Shown here: positions 15,897-23,210 of the stretch, piece by piece
Position numbering within the stretch: the first letter of the stretch is position 1
How the letters are laid out: each line of letters begins with the position of its first letter
Made by a program: the position numbers and the translations under genes
DNA from: a virus
DNA length: 29,156 nt
Strand: one strand, 5' to 3'
Virus record (IMG/VR): IMGVR_UViG_3300031952_005190
Coordinates: 1 to 29,156 of that record
The notes under the pieces: generated by a model
What the model was told of the DNA's origin: nothing
Database searches by the model: none
The model's input: only the letters and a program-made list of their open reading frames with translations

Positions 15897-17240
15897 ATGC
15901 AGGTCGAGCTGAGGCCCATCGAGACCGTCAAGCCGTACCCGGGGAATCCTCGCCAGAACGATGCCGCCGTGGAGGCCGTGGCCAAGTCGCTACGGGAGTT
16001 CGGGTTCCGCCAGCCCATCGTGGTGGACCCCGAGGGCGTCATCATCGTGGGGCACACCCGCTGGAAGGCCGCCCAGAAACTGGGCCTGAAGCAGGTGCCG
16101 GTCCACGTGGCCACCGACCTGACGCCCGCGCAGGTGAAGGCCTACCGCCTGGCCGACAACCAGACGGCGACGCTGGCCGAGTGGAACTACGACCTCCTGC
16201 CCCTGGAACTCAAGGACCTCCAGGGCATGGACTTCGACATCAGCCTTCTGGGGTTCTCGGCAGAGGACCTCGGGGCACTGCTCGCCCCGCCCGGCAACGA
16301 GGGGTTGACCGATCCGGATGCCGTGCCGGCGCCGCCGGACGAGGCCACCACGAAGCCCGGCGACCTGTGGATACTCGGCAACCACCGGCTCCTCTGTGGC
16401 GACAGCAGCAAGGCCGAGGACGTCGACCGACTCCTGGCGGGCGCCCCGATTCACCTCGTCAACACCGACCCGCCATACAACGTCAAGGTCGAGCCCAGGT
16501 CGAACAACGCCATCGCGGCCGGCCTGTCGTCGTTCCCCGCGTCGGACGCCCACAGGGGCCTGATGCACCACCAGTCGTTCGATGTGGCCCGCCAGGGTGT
16601 CAAGCACGCCACGACTGAGAAGTTGCGGCCGAAGGACCGGCCCCTCGCCAACGACTTCGTCTCGGACGAGGAGTTCGGCCGGATGCTCCACGCCTGGTTC
16701 GGGAACATGGCCCGGGTGCTGGTGCCCGGCCGCTGCTTCTACATCTGGGGCGGGTACGCCAACCTCGGGAACTACCCGCCGGTCCTGAAGGCCTGCGAAC
16801 TCTACTTCAGCCAGGGCATCGTCTGGGACAAGGAGCACCCGGTCCTGACGCGGAAGGACTTCATGGGTGCGTTTGAGATCGCGTTCTATGGCTGGCGGGA
16901 GGGGGCCGGACACCAGTACTTCGGCCCGAACAACGCGACGGACCTCTGGCACGTCAAGAAGGTGAACCCCGCCAGCATGATTCACTTGACCGAGAAGCCC
17001 GTGGAACTGGCCGTGCGGGCCATCGAGTACTCCTCGCGGCCGGGCGAGAACGTGCTGGACCTCTTCGGCGGGTCGGGGAGCACACTCATCGCGGCCGAGA
17101 AGACCGGTCGCCGAGCCTACCTGATGGAACTCGACGCCCTGTACTCGGACGTCATCGTCCAGCGCTGGGAGCAGTTCACGGGCAAGAAGGCCGAGCGGCA
17201 TCCGGCAGAGCAGCAGGCGTTGACGGAGTCGACGGCATGA
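15897..17240 (+). CDS. ParB-domain / DNA (adenine-N6 or cytosine-N4) methyltransferase
   Basis: A 447-residue fusion. Residues about 1-95 are a ParB/Srx-like nuclease-fold domain (VKPYPGNPRQND, FGFRQPIVVDPEG, VGHTRWKAAQKLG, YRLADNQTA). Residues about 153-430 are an amino-methyltransferase of the N6_N4_Mtase type with motif IV NTDPPYN (189-195) before motif I LDLFGGSGST (387-396), the beta-class order. It uses S-adenosylmethionine to methylate an adenine or cytosine amino group. ParB-MTase fusions are common in phages and usually lack a partner restriction enzyme, suggesting self-protection. The start at 15897 follows GGGAGG immediately beyond the IS end. The stop overlaps the next start as ATGA. 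The sequence target is unknown. Confidence 0.9.
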   Translation: MQVELRPIETVKPYPGNPRQNDAAVEAVAKSLREFGFRQPIVVDPEGVIIVGHTRWKAAQKLGLKQVPVHVATDLTPAQVKAYRLADNQTATLAEWNYDLLPLELKDLQGMDFDISLLGFSAEDLGALLAPPGNEGLTDPDAVPAPPDEATTKPGDLWILGNHRLLCGDSSKAEDVDRLLAGAPIHLVNTDPPYNVKVEPRSNNAIAAGLSSFPASDAHRGLMHHQSFDVARQGVKHATTEKLRPKDRPLANDFVSDEEFGRMLHAWFGNMARVLVPGRCFYIWGGYANLGNYPPVLKACELYFSQGIVWDKEHPVLTRKDFMGAFEIAFYGWREGAGHQYFGPNNATDLWHVKKVNPASMIHLTEKPVELAVRAIEYSSRPGENVLDLFGGSGSTLIAAEKTGRRAYLMELDALYSDVIVQRWEQFTGKKAERHPAEQQALTESTA

Positions 17241-17416
17241 GGTGCCCGCTGTGCAAACGACCGAGCGACGCCGACTGGCCGCTGGCGATGCCCGACGGGA
17301 GCATCCAGGGCGGCGGCTGCCAGGAGTGCTGGGAGAAGCAGACGGCAGACGAGTGGTGGCAGATGGTCGCGGACCTGAAGCGAGGCACCGGAAGGAAGGA
17401 CTCGACCGCGCTATGA
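17237..17416 (+). CDS. Com-like Cys4 zinc-ribbon protein
   Basis: A 59-residue protein with two pairs, CPLC (residues 3-6) and CQEC (28-31), separated by 21 residues, then a Trp-rich acidic stretch (DEWWQMVADL) and a basic tail. The gene overlaps the methyltransferase stop (ATGA at 17237-17240), and its own stop overlaps the start of the Mom-like gene (ATGA at 17413-17416). In phage Mu, com encodes a 62-residue Cys4 zinc-finger protein placed directly before mom and needed for mom translation. Size, Cys pattern and position match that plan. I propose the same role by analogy; no sequence relationship to Com is claimed. Confidence 0.6.
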   Translation: MRCPLCKRPSDADWPLAMPDGSIQGGGCQECWEKQTADEWWQMVADLKRGTGRKDSTAL

Positions 17417-18174
17417 CGTACCACGTGGACCCCATCCCGCGAAGCCTGATGGCCGCGTTCGTGGCGGCGCACCACTACGCCGTGCGCGTGCCGCCGCACT
17501 GCCTGCTGTCGCTGGGGTGCTTCGCGGGCCGCGACCTGGTGGGCGTGGCGTCGTGGGGCTTCGGCGTGAGGCCGCGGCATACCATCCAGCGGCTGTTCCC
17601 GTCGCTGGGCACGGCAGACTACTACGAGTTGAACCGGCTGTGCATGCTCGACTCGGAACCCCGGAACGGCGAGAGCCAATTCCTCAGGCTCTGCCGGGAG
17701 TACATCCGCCAGCGCGAGCCCGGCCGCGTGGTCCTCTTCTCGTGGGCCGACGGCATGCGCGGGAAGCCCGGCTACGTGTACCAGGCCGACAACTGGCTTT
17801 ACGGCGGCTTCATCCGCACGGAATTCTACGTCACGGTCGCCAACGAGGTGGTCCATCCGCGGCAGGTCATAACCCGCTGCGGCCGACGCGACCGGGCCTT
17901 CACACGCAGCGTGGGCCTCAGGCGGGTCCGGGGCCGCCAGTTCCGGTACTGCCATTTCCTGTGCGGGCACGGCATGAGGAAGCGGCTCCTCCGGGAGTCG
18001 CCGTTCCGGTGGGGCCAGGATTACCCGAAGAAAGATGACTGCGTCTGGACGTTCGAGGGCGACGGCGAAACGCGAGCGGCGGAAGTGTCAAGAGAGACAC
18101 GCGAACCACCCAGGTTCGAGGGCTCGGGGCAGTTCCGAGACGCCGCTCCACTTTTCGACGTCCAGGCCAATTGA
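17413..18174 (+). CDS. Mom-like DNA adenine modification protein
   Basis: A 253-residue protein resembling the Mom family, GNAT-fold phage enzymes that change DNA adenine to a methylcarbamoyl derivative and so block many restriction enzymes. The matching stretches are AAHHYAVRVPP (18-28), CFAGRDLVGVASWGFGV (36-52), YELNRLCMLDSEPRNGESQF (71-90) and VVLFSWADG (106-114). YVYQADNWLYGG (121-132) is the most typical segment. The C-terminal quarter is basic, then acidic and variable. The start at 17413 overlaps the stop of the small ribbon gene. With the methyltransferase it forms a three-gene modification cassette. A generic acyltransferase is the alternative, and substrate and chemistry are not proven here. 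Confidence 0.72.
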   Translation: MTYHVDPIPRSLMAAFVAAHHYAVRVPPHCLLSLGCFAGRDLVGVASWGFGVRPRHTIQRLFPSLGTADYYELNRLCMLDSEPRNGESQFLRLCREYIRQREPGRVVLFSWADGMRGKPGYVYQADNWLYGGFIRTEFYVTVANEVVHPRQVITRCGRRDRAFTRSVGLRRVRGRQFRYCHFLCGHGMRKRLLRESPFRWGQDYPKKDDCVWTFEGDGETRAAEVSRETREPPRFEGSGQFRDAAPLFDVQAN

Positions 18175-18182
18175 GGTCCACG

Positions 18183-18401
18183 ATGGAGAACCTGGCCCAG
18201 GATGCAAAGGCGACGCTCAACCCCTCGGCCCTCTCCCTGGCCGACGCCGCGCGGATCCTCTCGGCCGCCGGCGGCCAGCGGGTGACGATCGAGATGCTCG
18301 AGGAGGACGTCGCCGCCGGCGCCCCGACCAACGCCGACGGCACCCTCAACCTCCTGCACTACGCCGCCTGGCTGAACGCGAAGGACGCGCATGGCGATTG
18401 A
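18183..18401 (+). CDS. Small HTH-like protein, possible small-terminase component
   Basis: A 72-residue protein starting at ATG 18183 behind GAGG (18173-18176). Its second half reads VTIEMLEEDVAAGAPTNADG, then LNLLHYAAWLNAK. The last part resembles the N-terminal region of the terminase that follows (AGYRVGDGRHVDLVRYVAWL). It overlaps the terminase start by 11 bases. A helical DNA-recognition module like those in small terminase subunits would fit both its place and this similarity. I recognise no named family, so that role is inference. Confidence 0.6.
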   Translation: MENLAQDAKATLNPSALSLADAARILSAAGGQRVTIEMLEEDVAAGAPTNADGTLNLLHYAAWLNAKDAHGD

Positions 18402-20694
18402 CACCCGCAACCTGAAGCCGTCGGAACTGGTGCGGCTCCTCAACTCGACGCCGCTGGGCGCGGTCACGAGCGCCGCGCGCCTCTCGCGCCAGATGAACGA
18501 GGCGGGGTACCGCGTCGGCGACGGCCGGCACGTGGACCTGGTGCGGTACGTGGCGTGGCTCGCGCACCGGCGGCGGCTGCCCCGGCCGGCGCCCCTCACC
18601 TACGACGAAAAGAAGGCCAGGCAGGCCGAGCGGAACCGCCGCGAGACGGCCGCCGCCCAGGACATCGGCCCGCTGCCGGACGTCGCGGACATGGAACGGC
18701 GGCAGCAGGCGTGCGCCGGGTTCCGGTTCTTCTCGGAGACGTACTTCCCCAAGGCGTTCTACCGCGCGTGGTCCGACGACCACCTGCGGGTCATCGCCAA
18801 GATCGAGCGGGCGGTGCTCCAGGGCGGCCTCTTCGCCTTCGCCATGCCGCGCGGGAGCGGGAAGACGACGCTGGCGCGCCTGGCGGGCCTGTGGGCCATC
18901 CTGACGGGGGCGCGGGCCTACGTCTGCCTCATCGGCGGGTCGCAGGACCGTGCGCTGGACCTCTTGGCGCCCCTCAAGAAGGAAATCCTCGGCAACGCCC
19001 TGCTCCGTGCCGACTTCCCCGAGGCCATCTATCCCCTATGGATGCTGCACAACAATGCCCGCCGGCAGATCGGCCAGCACATCGGCGGCGAGCCGACCTA
19101 CGTCACCTGGGCGGCCGACAAACTCGTCTTCCCCACGGTCGTGGGCGACACACTCTCGCCGTCGCTCCGGAGCGCTGGTCTGGAGCAGTCGCCCGCCAGC
19201 GGTTCAATCATCACCGTCACCAGCCTCGACTCGAACATGCGCGGCCAGCAGCACACGAAAATGGGCGGACAGGTCGTGCGGCCGTCGCTGGTCATCCTCG
19301 ACGACCCGCAGACCCGGGAATCCGCCCGGTCGCCGACGCAGACGAAGTACCGCATGGAACTCCTCAATGGCGACGTCCTCGGCATGGCGGGGCCGGGCGA
19401 GAAGATCGCCGCGTTCCTCACGTGCACGAAGATGTACGACGGCGACCTCGCGGACCAGGTCCTCGACCTGGAGAAGAACCCCGAGTGGCAGGGCGAATGC
19501 ACGAAGATGGTGTACGCCTTCCCCACGGATACGAAACTCTGGGACGAGTACGCCCAGGTCCGGGCGTCGGGCCTGCGGGCGGGCCGGGGCATCAAGGACG
19601 CCACAGCGTTCTACCGCCAGCACCGTGAGGAGATGGACGCCGGCGCCCGGGTCGCCTGGCCCGACCGGTTCAACAAGGACGAACTGTCGGCCCTCCAACA
19701 CGCGATGAACCTCAAACTCCGCGACGAGGAGGCCTTCCGGGCCGAGTACCAGAACGAGCCGGTCGCCGAGCAGATGGCCGAGAACGTCCTTACGCCCGAC
19801 GACGTGGCCGCGCGCTTCAGCGGCCGCCGGCGCGGGGAGGCGCCGCTGGCGTGTTCCACGGTCACGATGTTCGTCGACGTGCACGACAAGGTCCTCTTCT
19901 ACTGCGTGGCGGCCTGGCAGGAAAACTTCACCGGCTTCGTCGTCGATTACGGCACACTGCCCGACCAGAAACGCCCCTGGTTCACGCTCGATAACGCCAC
20001 CCGCACCCTCGGCCGGACGTTCCCTGGCATGGGGACCGACGCCGCCATCCAGGCGGGCCTCGAGCGTCTGGTGGGTGAGTTCCTCGCCCGCGAGTGGCCC
20101 CGGACGGGCGGCGGCGTCCTCAGGATCGAGAGGTGCCTGGTGGACATGGGCTACAAGCCCGGCCTGGTCGCCGCCGTCAAGCACAAGGTCGGCGGCGCGG
20201 CGATGGTGCTCTCGAAGGGCGTTGGTATCCGCGCCGGGTCCAAGCCCATGACCACCTATCGCCGCCGCCCCGGCGAGGTCCACGGGCACCACTGGTACAT
20301 GCCGAACGTCCGGGGCACGCAGGAGTTCCCGCACGTGGCGGTGGACGTGAACTGGTGGAAGACGTTCGTCCACGCGCGACTGTCGATCGCGCCGGGCGAT
20401 CCGAGCGCGCTGACGCTCTTCGGCAGGAGCGCTGACGAGCATCGCCTGTTCTCTGAGCACATCGCCGGCTCGGAGACTTGGACGCTGACGCACGGCCACG
20501 GGCGGGACGTCCAGGAGTGGAAACTCCGCCCCACGCGGCCGGACAACCACTGGCTGGACTGCCTGGTGGGCTGCGCGGTGGCGGCGTCGATGTGCGGCGT
20601 GGCGCTGGAGGGGATGGACAGGAAGGTGGTCAAGGACCGCGGCGGCCAGCGGCTGAGGCTCTCGGACCTCCAGAGGGGGCGGCGGCATGAGTAA
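18391..20694 (+). CDS. Phage terminase large subunit
   Basis: A 767-residue packaging motor. An N-terminal helical region (1-65) resembles the small protein encoded just upstream. The ATPase has Walker A MPRGSGKTT (152-160) and Walker B LVILDD (300-305), followed by a coupling-like motif AAFLTCTKM (340-348). The RNase H-like nuclease has acidic residues at VTMFVDVHD (Asp496), RCLVDMGYK (Asp585) and NHWLDCLVG (Asp723). The domain plan is close to the lambda gpA-like group. It cuts concatemeric DNA and pumps it into the prohead through the portal. The start at 18391 lies inside the end of the 18183 gene. Unusually, 3.8 kb of other genes separate it from the portal gene. Confidence 0.92.
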   Translation: MAIDTRNLKPSELVRLLNSTPLGAVTSAARLSRQMNEAGYRVGDGRHVDLVRYVAWLAHRRRLPRPAPLTYDEKKARQAERNRRETAAAQDIGPLPDVADMERRQQACAGFRFFSETYFPKAFYRAWSDDHLRVIAKIERAVLQGGLFAFAMPRGSGKTTLARLAGLWAILTGARAYVCLIGGSQDRALDLLAPLKKEILGNALLRADFPEAIYPLWMLHNNARRQIGQHIGGEPTYVTWAADKLVFPTVVGDTLSPSLRSAGLEQSPASGSIITVTSLDSNMRGQQHTKMGGQVVRPSLVILDDPQTRESARSPTQTKYRMELLNGDVLGMAGPGEKIAAFLTCTKMYDGDLADQVLDLEKNPEWQGECTKMVYAFPTDTKLWDEYAQVRASGLRAGRGIKDATAFYRQHREEMDAGARVAWPDRFNKDELSALQHAMNLKLRDEEAFRAEYQNEPVAEQMAENVLTPDDVAARFSGRRRGEAPLACSTVTMFVDVHDKVLFYCVAAWQENFTGFVVDYGTLPDQKRPWFTLDNATRTLGRTFPGMGTDAAIQAGLERLVGEFLAREWPRTGGGVLRIERCLVDMGYKPGLVAAVKHKVGGAAMVLSKGVGIRAGSKPMTTYRRRPGEVHGHHWYMPNVRGTQEFPHVAVDVNWWKTFVHARLSIAPGDPSALTLFGRSADEHRLFSEHIAGSETWTLTHGHGRDVQEWKLRPTRPDNHWLDCLVGCAVAASMCGVALEGMDRKVVKDRGGQRLRLSDLQRGRRHE

Positions 20695-20737
20695 CGTTCC
20701 TGACGGCGGCGCCCCGCTGCGGCTGTCGGACCTTCAG
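20650..20737 (+). repeat. 24-bp direct repeat encoding RLSDLQ twice
   Basis: Positions 20650-20673 and 20714-20737 match at 20 of 24 bases, 64 bases apart. One ends the terminase gene and the other begins the next gene. Both are read in the frame giving LRLSDLQ. Confidence 0.6.
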
Positions 20738-20887
20738 CATCGGGACGACCGGGGCCTGGTGTGTCGCAAGTGCGGAGGCCGGCACTTCTACACCCTCTAC
20801 ACGCGCCCCAAGCCTGGCTGCATCGTGCGCCTGAAGGAGTGTCGCCACTGCGGCGCGCGGATGGTCACGCGCGAGCGGGCGGGTTGA
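20687..20887 (+). CDS. Small zinc-ribbon protein after terminase
   Basis: A 66-residue protein with CRKC (26-29) and CRHC (52-55) pairs making a zinc ribbon with the segments GRHFYTLYTRPK and IVRLKECRHCG, reminiscent of Ogr/NrdR-type ribbons. Its N-terminus carries LRLSDLQ, also present at the end of the terminase, from a 24-bp imperfect DNA repeat. It overlaps the terminase end by 8 bases and is probably cotranslated. A nucleic-acid-binding or late regulatory role is possible. Family unknown. Confidence 0.7.
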   Translation: MSNVPDGGAPLRLSDLQHRDDRGLVCRKCGGRHFYTLYTRPKPGCIVRLKECRHCGARMVTRERAG

Positions 20888-20942
20888 AGGCCGCCGTAAG
20901 GCTTCTGCTAGGCCCCCAGGAAATTATGCATCTTCCTCCATT

Positions 20943-20979
20943 ATTCGCCTTGCTTCAGGGCGAAAAGCATGCCCTGATC
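20943..20979 (+). promoter_or_regulatory. 37-bp intergenic element, copy A
   Basis: This element, from ATTCGCCTTGC to GCCCTGATC, recurs at 22583-22619 with the same length and spacing. It includes a perfect 7-bp inverted repeat TCAGGGC (20955-20961) / GCCCTGA (20971-20977) with a 9-base loop. It lies about 40 bases before the ATG at 21019, as copy B does before 22662. An operator, promoter-linked site or mRNA leader hairpin is likely. Confidence 0.55.
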
Positions 20980-21018
20980 CACGTGGAAGGGCGAACACGA
21001 AACGCAAAGGAGAGCCAG

Positions 21019-21213
21019 ATGAAGACCAGGCCCGAGACCTACGAGTGGCTGATGGCGAAGACGCGGCTGGGCCGCCGCATCGAGCGGCTGGGATGGCGGC
21101 GGCTGGCCCGCATCTACTGGGCATCCGGCGCGAAGGTCCGCGGGGCGATTCGCGGCGAGGCCCGCCGGTGCGGGTACACGCCGAGCACCATCCTGGCCAT
21201 CCATGCCAGGTAA
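21019..21213 (+). CDS. Small basic hypothetical protein
   Basis: A 64-residue, strongly basic and helical protein starting at ATG 21019 behind AAAGGAG. It contains YEWLMAKTRLGRRIERLGWR, then IYWASGAKVRGAIRGEARRC, with many Arg residues that suggest nucleic-acid contact. I do not recognise the family. It is the first of a row of small genes placed between terminase and portal, and copy A of a repeated 37-bp element lies directly upstream. Confidence 0.6.
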   Translation: MKTRPETYEWLMAKTRLGRRIERLGWRRLARIYWASGAKVRGAIRGEARRCGYTPSTILAIHAR

Positions 21214-21231
21214 CCGAAAGGAGCGAGAACC

Positions 21232-21501
21232 ATGAGAACGACGCGAATCGACATCGAGGGGCGGCGTGGCCGGTACGCCACGGTCAGCCGCCGCGAGGGC
21301 GCGAGGGTCATCGAGATCGTGGTCCTCACGCCCGACCGGCCGGGGCCGCTGGGCGGCGGCGAGACCTTCAACGCCGACGCCACCAACGAGGACAGCCAGC
21401 GCTACGCGGCCGCGCTTCTCCAGAAGCGGCTCGATGGCTACCAGGGCACCGCCGGCGACGTGGCCGACTACCTGCGGGTCATCCAGAACTTCGCCGACTG
21501 A
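21232..21501 (+). CDS. Small hypothetical protein
   Basis: An 89-residue protein with AAAGGAG nine or so bases before ATG 21232. The first half looks like beta strands (TTRIDIEGRRGRYATVSRRE, then VIEIVVLTPDRPGP). The second half is helical (DSQRYAAALLQKRLDGYQG, then DVADYLRVIQNFAD). There is no signal peptide, membrane segment or metal motif. No family recognised; likely cytoplasmic and expressed with its neighbours. Confidence 0.6.
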   Translation: MRTTRIDIEGRRGRYATVSRREGARVIEIVVLTPDRPGPLGGGETFNADATNEDSQRYAAALLQKRLDGYQGTAGDVADYLRVIQNFAD

Positions 21502-21525
21502 GGCGACCAGCACAAGGAGCCAACG

Positions 21526-21795
21526 ATGGAGACGCGAAGCGGCAAGGTGATTCGGCTGGCGGATGGGACGGTTTGGGGCATTGGCGATGCGGCGTTCTGG
21601 TTCGGCCGCGACGGGCACATTCGCCAGGGCATGGTGGTCGACGTGTGGAGCGACGAGCACGGCGCCTACCTCTGCATCCGCGTCAAGGGCGACCCCCACC
21701 CGAAGGTCATCCCGGCTTGGAGCGGCATCAAGACGCTCGAGGCGGCCACGAAGGCCAGGGCGGCGGCGGTGGCCAAGGGCCTGGTCGACGCATAG
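21526..21795 (+). CDS. Small beta-rich hypothetical protein
   Basis: An 89-residue protein with AAGGAG before ATG 21526. Strand-rich segments (SGKVIRLADGTVWGIGDAAF, QGMVVDVWSDEHGAYLCIRV) suggest a small barrel, followed by a C-terminal Ala/Lys helix (LEAATKARAAAVAKGLVDA). The IRLADGTVW stretch resembles ARLANGTRV near the start of the 22320 product, so the two may share a fold. Function unknown. Confidence 0.6.
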   Translation: METRSGKVIRLADGTVWGIGDAAFWFGRDGHIRQGMVVDVWSDEHGAYLCIRVKGDPHPKVIPAWSGIKTLEAATKARAAAVAKGLVDA

Positions 21796-21823
21796 GACGG
21801 CAACCCAACGAAAGGAGCCTGCT

Positions 21824-22252
21824 ATGGGCACGGCGGCACGCAGAACCGAGAACGTGATGGGTAAGCGCCTGCGGGTGGGCGACGTGGTCATCCGGGGCGG
21901 GTACGAGTGGGTCATCGACCGGATCACCTTCGAGCCGGACTTCCCGCGCTACGCCTGCACCTGCCACTGGTCGGGCAACGGCCCGGACCCGCAGTTCTTC
22001 AACAACAACTTCGACACCGCTCAGCGGGACGACATCCCCTGGACGCGGGTGGTCAGGCCCCGGCCCCGGCGCCTGGTCTGCCGCACCGAGGTCCCCGCGT
22101 GGTACGCGACCCAGGCCGGCCGCAAGGTGGAACTCCGCCAGACGGGCACCGACGAGGTCCTGGCAACCATCCGTCCGCCTGCCGCCTGGGGCGACGCGTG
22201 GGGCTGGAACCTGATCGACGGCGGGGTCCTGGTCGAACGCACGAGCAGGTAG
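21824..22252 (+). CDS. Hypothetical protein
   Basis: A 142-residue protein with AAAGGAG before ATG 21824. The first part has RLRVGDVVIRGGYEWVIDRI and YACTCHWSGNGPDPQFFNNN, a strand-rich region like small SH3-type barrels. Residues about 95-140 (EVPAWYATQAGRKVELRQTG, then WGWNLIDGGVLVERTSR) form a second strand-rich part. No known family recognised. It is followed by a perfect 18-bp palindrome. Confidence 0.58.
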   Translation: MGTAARRTENVMGKRLRVGDVVIRGGYEWVIDRITFEPDFPRYACTCHWSGNGPDPQFFNNNFDTAQRDDIPWTRVVRPRPRRLVCRTEVPAWYATQAGRKVELRQTGTDEVLATIRPPAAWGDAWGWNLIDGGVLVERTSR

Positions 22253-22267
22253 GAGGTGCCCGGCGAC

Positions 22268-22285
22268 GGGTCGCCTAGGCGACCC
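22268..22285. promoter_or_regulatory. Perfect 18-bp palindrome
   Basis: GGGTCGCCTAGGCGACCC is identical to its reverse complement and sits in the gap between two small genes. It could be a dimer-protein operator, or a tight hairpin in the transcript. There is no T-run, so termination is less likely. Confidence 0.6.
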
Positions 22286-22319
22286 CCAGCCCGGCAATTC
22301 CGCCGCAGGGAGACATGCG

Positions 22320-22556
22320 ATGGTCACGAAAGCCAAACGCCCCGCCCGCCTGGCCAACGGGACGCGGGTCCACGTCAAGAGCGACCACTTCGCTGAGGAG
22401 TGCGACGGCATCGTCACCAAGGCCGAGTACGACGCCGGGTGGCTGTACCGCGTCCGGCCGACGCGCGGCGACGCGCCGTCCGTCGCCAGGAACAAGGAGG
22501 CCGAGTACTGGTTCTGGGACTTCGAGGTCGCGCCCCTGGGCGGCAGAAAGGGGTAG
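22320..22556 (+). CDS. Small hypothetical protein, possible SH3-like fold
   Basis: A 78-residue protein starting at ATG 22320 with AGGGAG upstream. It reads ARLANGTRVHVKSDHFAEEC, GIVTKAEYDAGWLYRVRPT, then YWFWDFEVAPLG. The alternation of Val/Thr strands with Gly/Asp turns and the closing WFWDFEV strand are typical of SH3- or KOW-like barrels, but no family is identified. It may be a small nucleic-acid- or protein-binding accessory factor. Confidence 0.55.
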   Translation: MVTKAKRPARLANGTRVHVKSDHFAEECDGIVTKAEYDAGWLYRVRPTRGDAPSVARNKEAEYWFWDFEVAPLGGRKG

Positions 22557-22567
22557 GCGGGCGGCGG

Positions 22568-22581
22568 CCGGAATATTCCGG
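22568..22581. promoter_or_regulatory. 14-bp palindrome upstream of element copy B
   Basis: CCGGAATATTCCGG is a perfect palindrome ending two bases before copy B of the 37-bp element and 80 bases before ATG 22662. It has an AT core in GC-rich surroundings and may be an operator. Confidence 0.45.
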
Positions 22582-22582
22582 A

Positions 22583-22619
22583 ATCCGCCTTGCCTGGGGG
22601 CGATTCCCATGCCCTGATC
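22583..22619 (+). promoter_or_regulatory. 37-bp intergenic element, copy B
   Basis: This segment corresponds to 20943-20979 without gaps. CGCCTTGC, GGGCGA and CATGCCCTGATC are conserved. The inverted repeat is weakened here, with GGGC/GCCC retained. It precedes the 22662 gene as copy A precedes the 21019 gene, and both are followed by an AAAGGAG ribosome site. Confidence 0.55.
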
Positions 22620-22661
22620 AGCATAGACGCATGGGCATGCGAACCAGGAAAGGAGATGACG

Positions 22662-23201
22662 ATGGCAAAGGTTCTAACGATTCGCGAGGCGAACCGCCTG
22701 GCCAGGGGCCGGGCGACGGTGACGGTCGACCCCGAGGACGGCCGCCTGTGGCAGGTCGAACGGCCCGGCAGCGTCGAGGCCCACGAGCCGATGACGCGCG
22801 AGGCGTGGCTGGCCTTCCTCAAGACGGGCATGGCCGCGCCGACGAAAGACGGGCAGACCGCCGCCGAGGTCTACGCCGAGCGCCGGCGCGACGTCGAGCG
22901 CCTGCTGGCCTGGCTCGGCCAGGAGCTCCGCAAGCACGAGAAGCAGGCCAAGGCCGATCCCAGGAACTGGGGCGCGGCGGGCGACCTGTACCGGGTCCGC
23001 AGCGGCCTCCTGGAGATCCTCGCCGGCCTGCGCGGCGTCGAGGTCGAGAGCATCGAGGACCACCTCGACACCGACGTGCCCAAGGTCGCCGGGTGCCCGC
23101 GGTGCGGCGAGCGGTGCCTGGACAAGCTGGTCTGGCAGGACGACGGCGAGACGGTGCGGTGCGCCACCTGCGGCAAGCTGTACGCGCCGCCCACGAGGTA
23201 G
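22662..23201 (+). CDS. Hypothetical protein with C-terminal zinc ribbon
   Basis: A 179-residue protein. The ATG at 22662 is chosen over the in-frame ATG at 22656 because AGGAG (22651-22655) is best spaced for it. Residues about 1-50 are mixed (LTIREANRLARGRATVTVDP). Residues about 60-130 are helical and charged (TAAEVYAERRRDVERLLAWL, GQELRKHEKQAKAD). The C-terminus is a zinc ribbon with CPRCGERC and CATCG (about 145-170). It could bind DNA or another phage protein. Family not recognised. Copy B of the 37-bp element lies immediately upstream. Confidence 0.6.
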   Translation: MAKVLTIREANRLARGRATVTVDPEDGRLWQVERPGSVEAHEPMTREAWLAFLKTGMAAPTKDGQTAAEVYAERRRDVERLLAWLGQELRKHEKQAKADPRNWGAAGDLYRVRSGLLEILAGLRGVEVESIEDHLDTDVPKVAGCPRCGERCLDKLVWQDDGETVRCATCGKLYAPPTR

Positions 23202-23210
23202 GAGGTTGCC

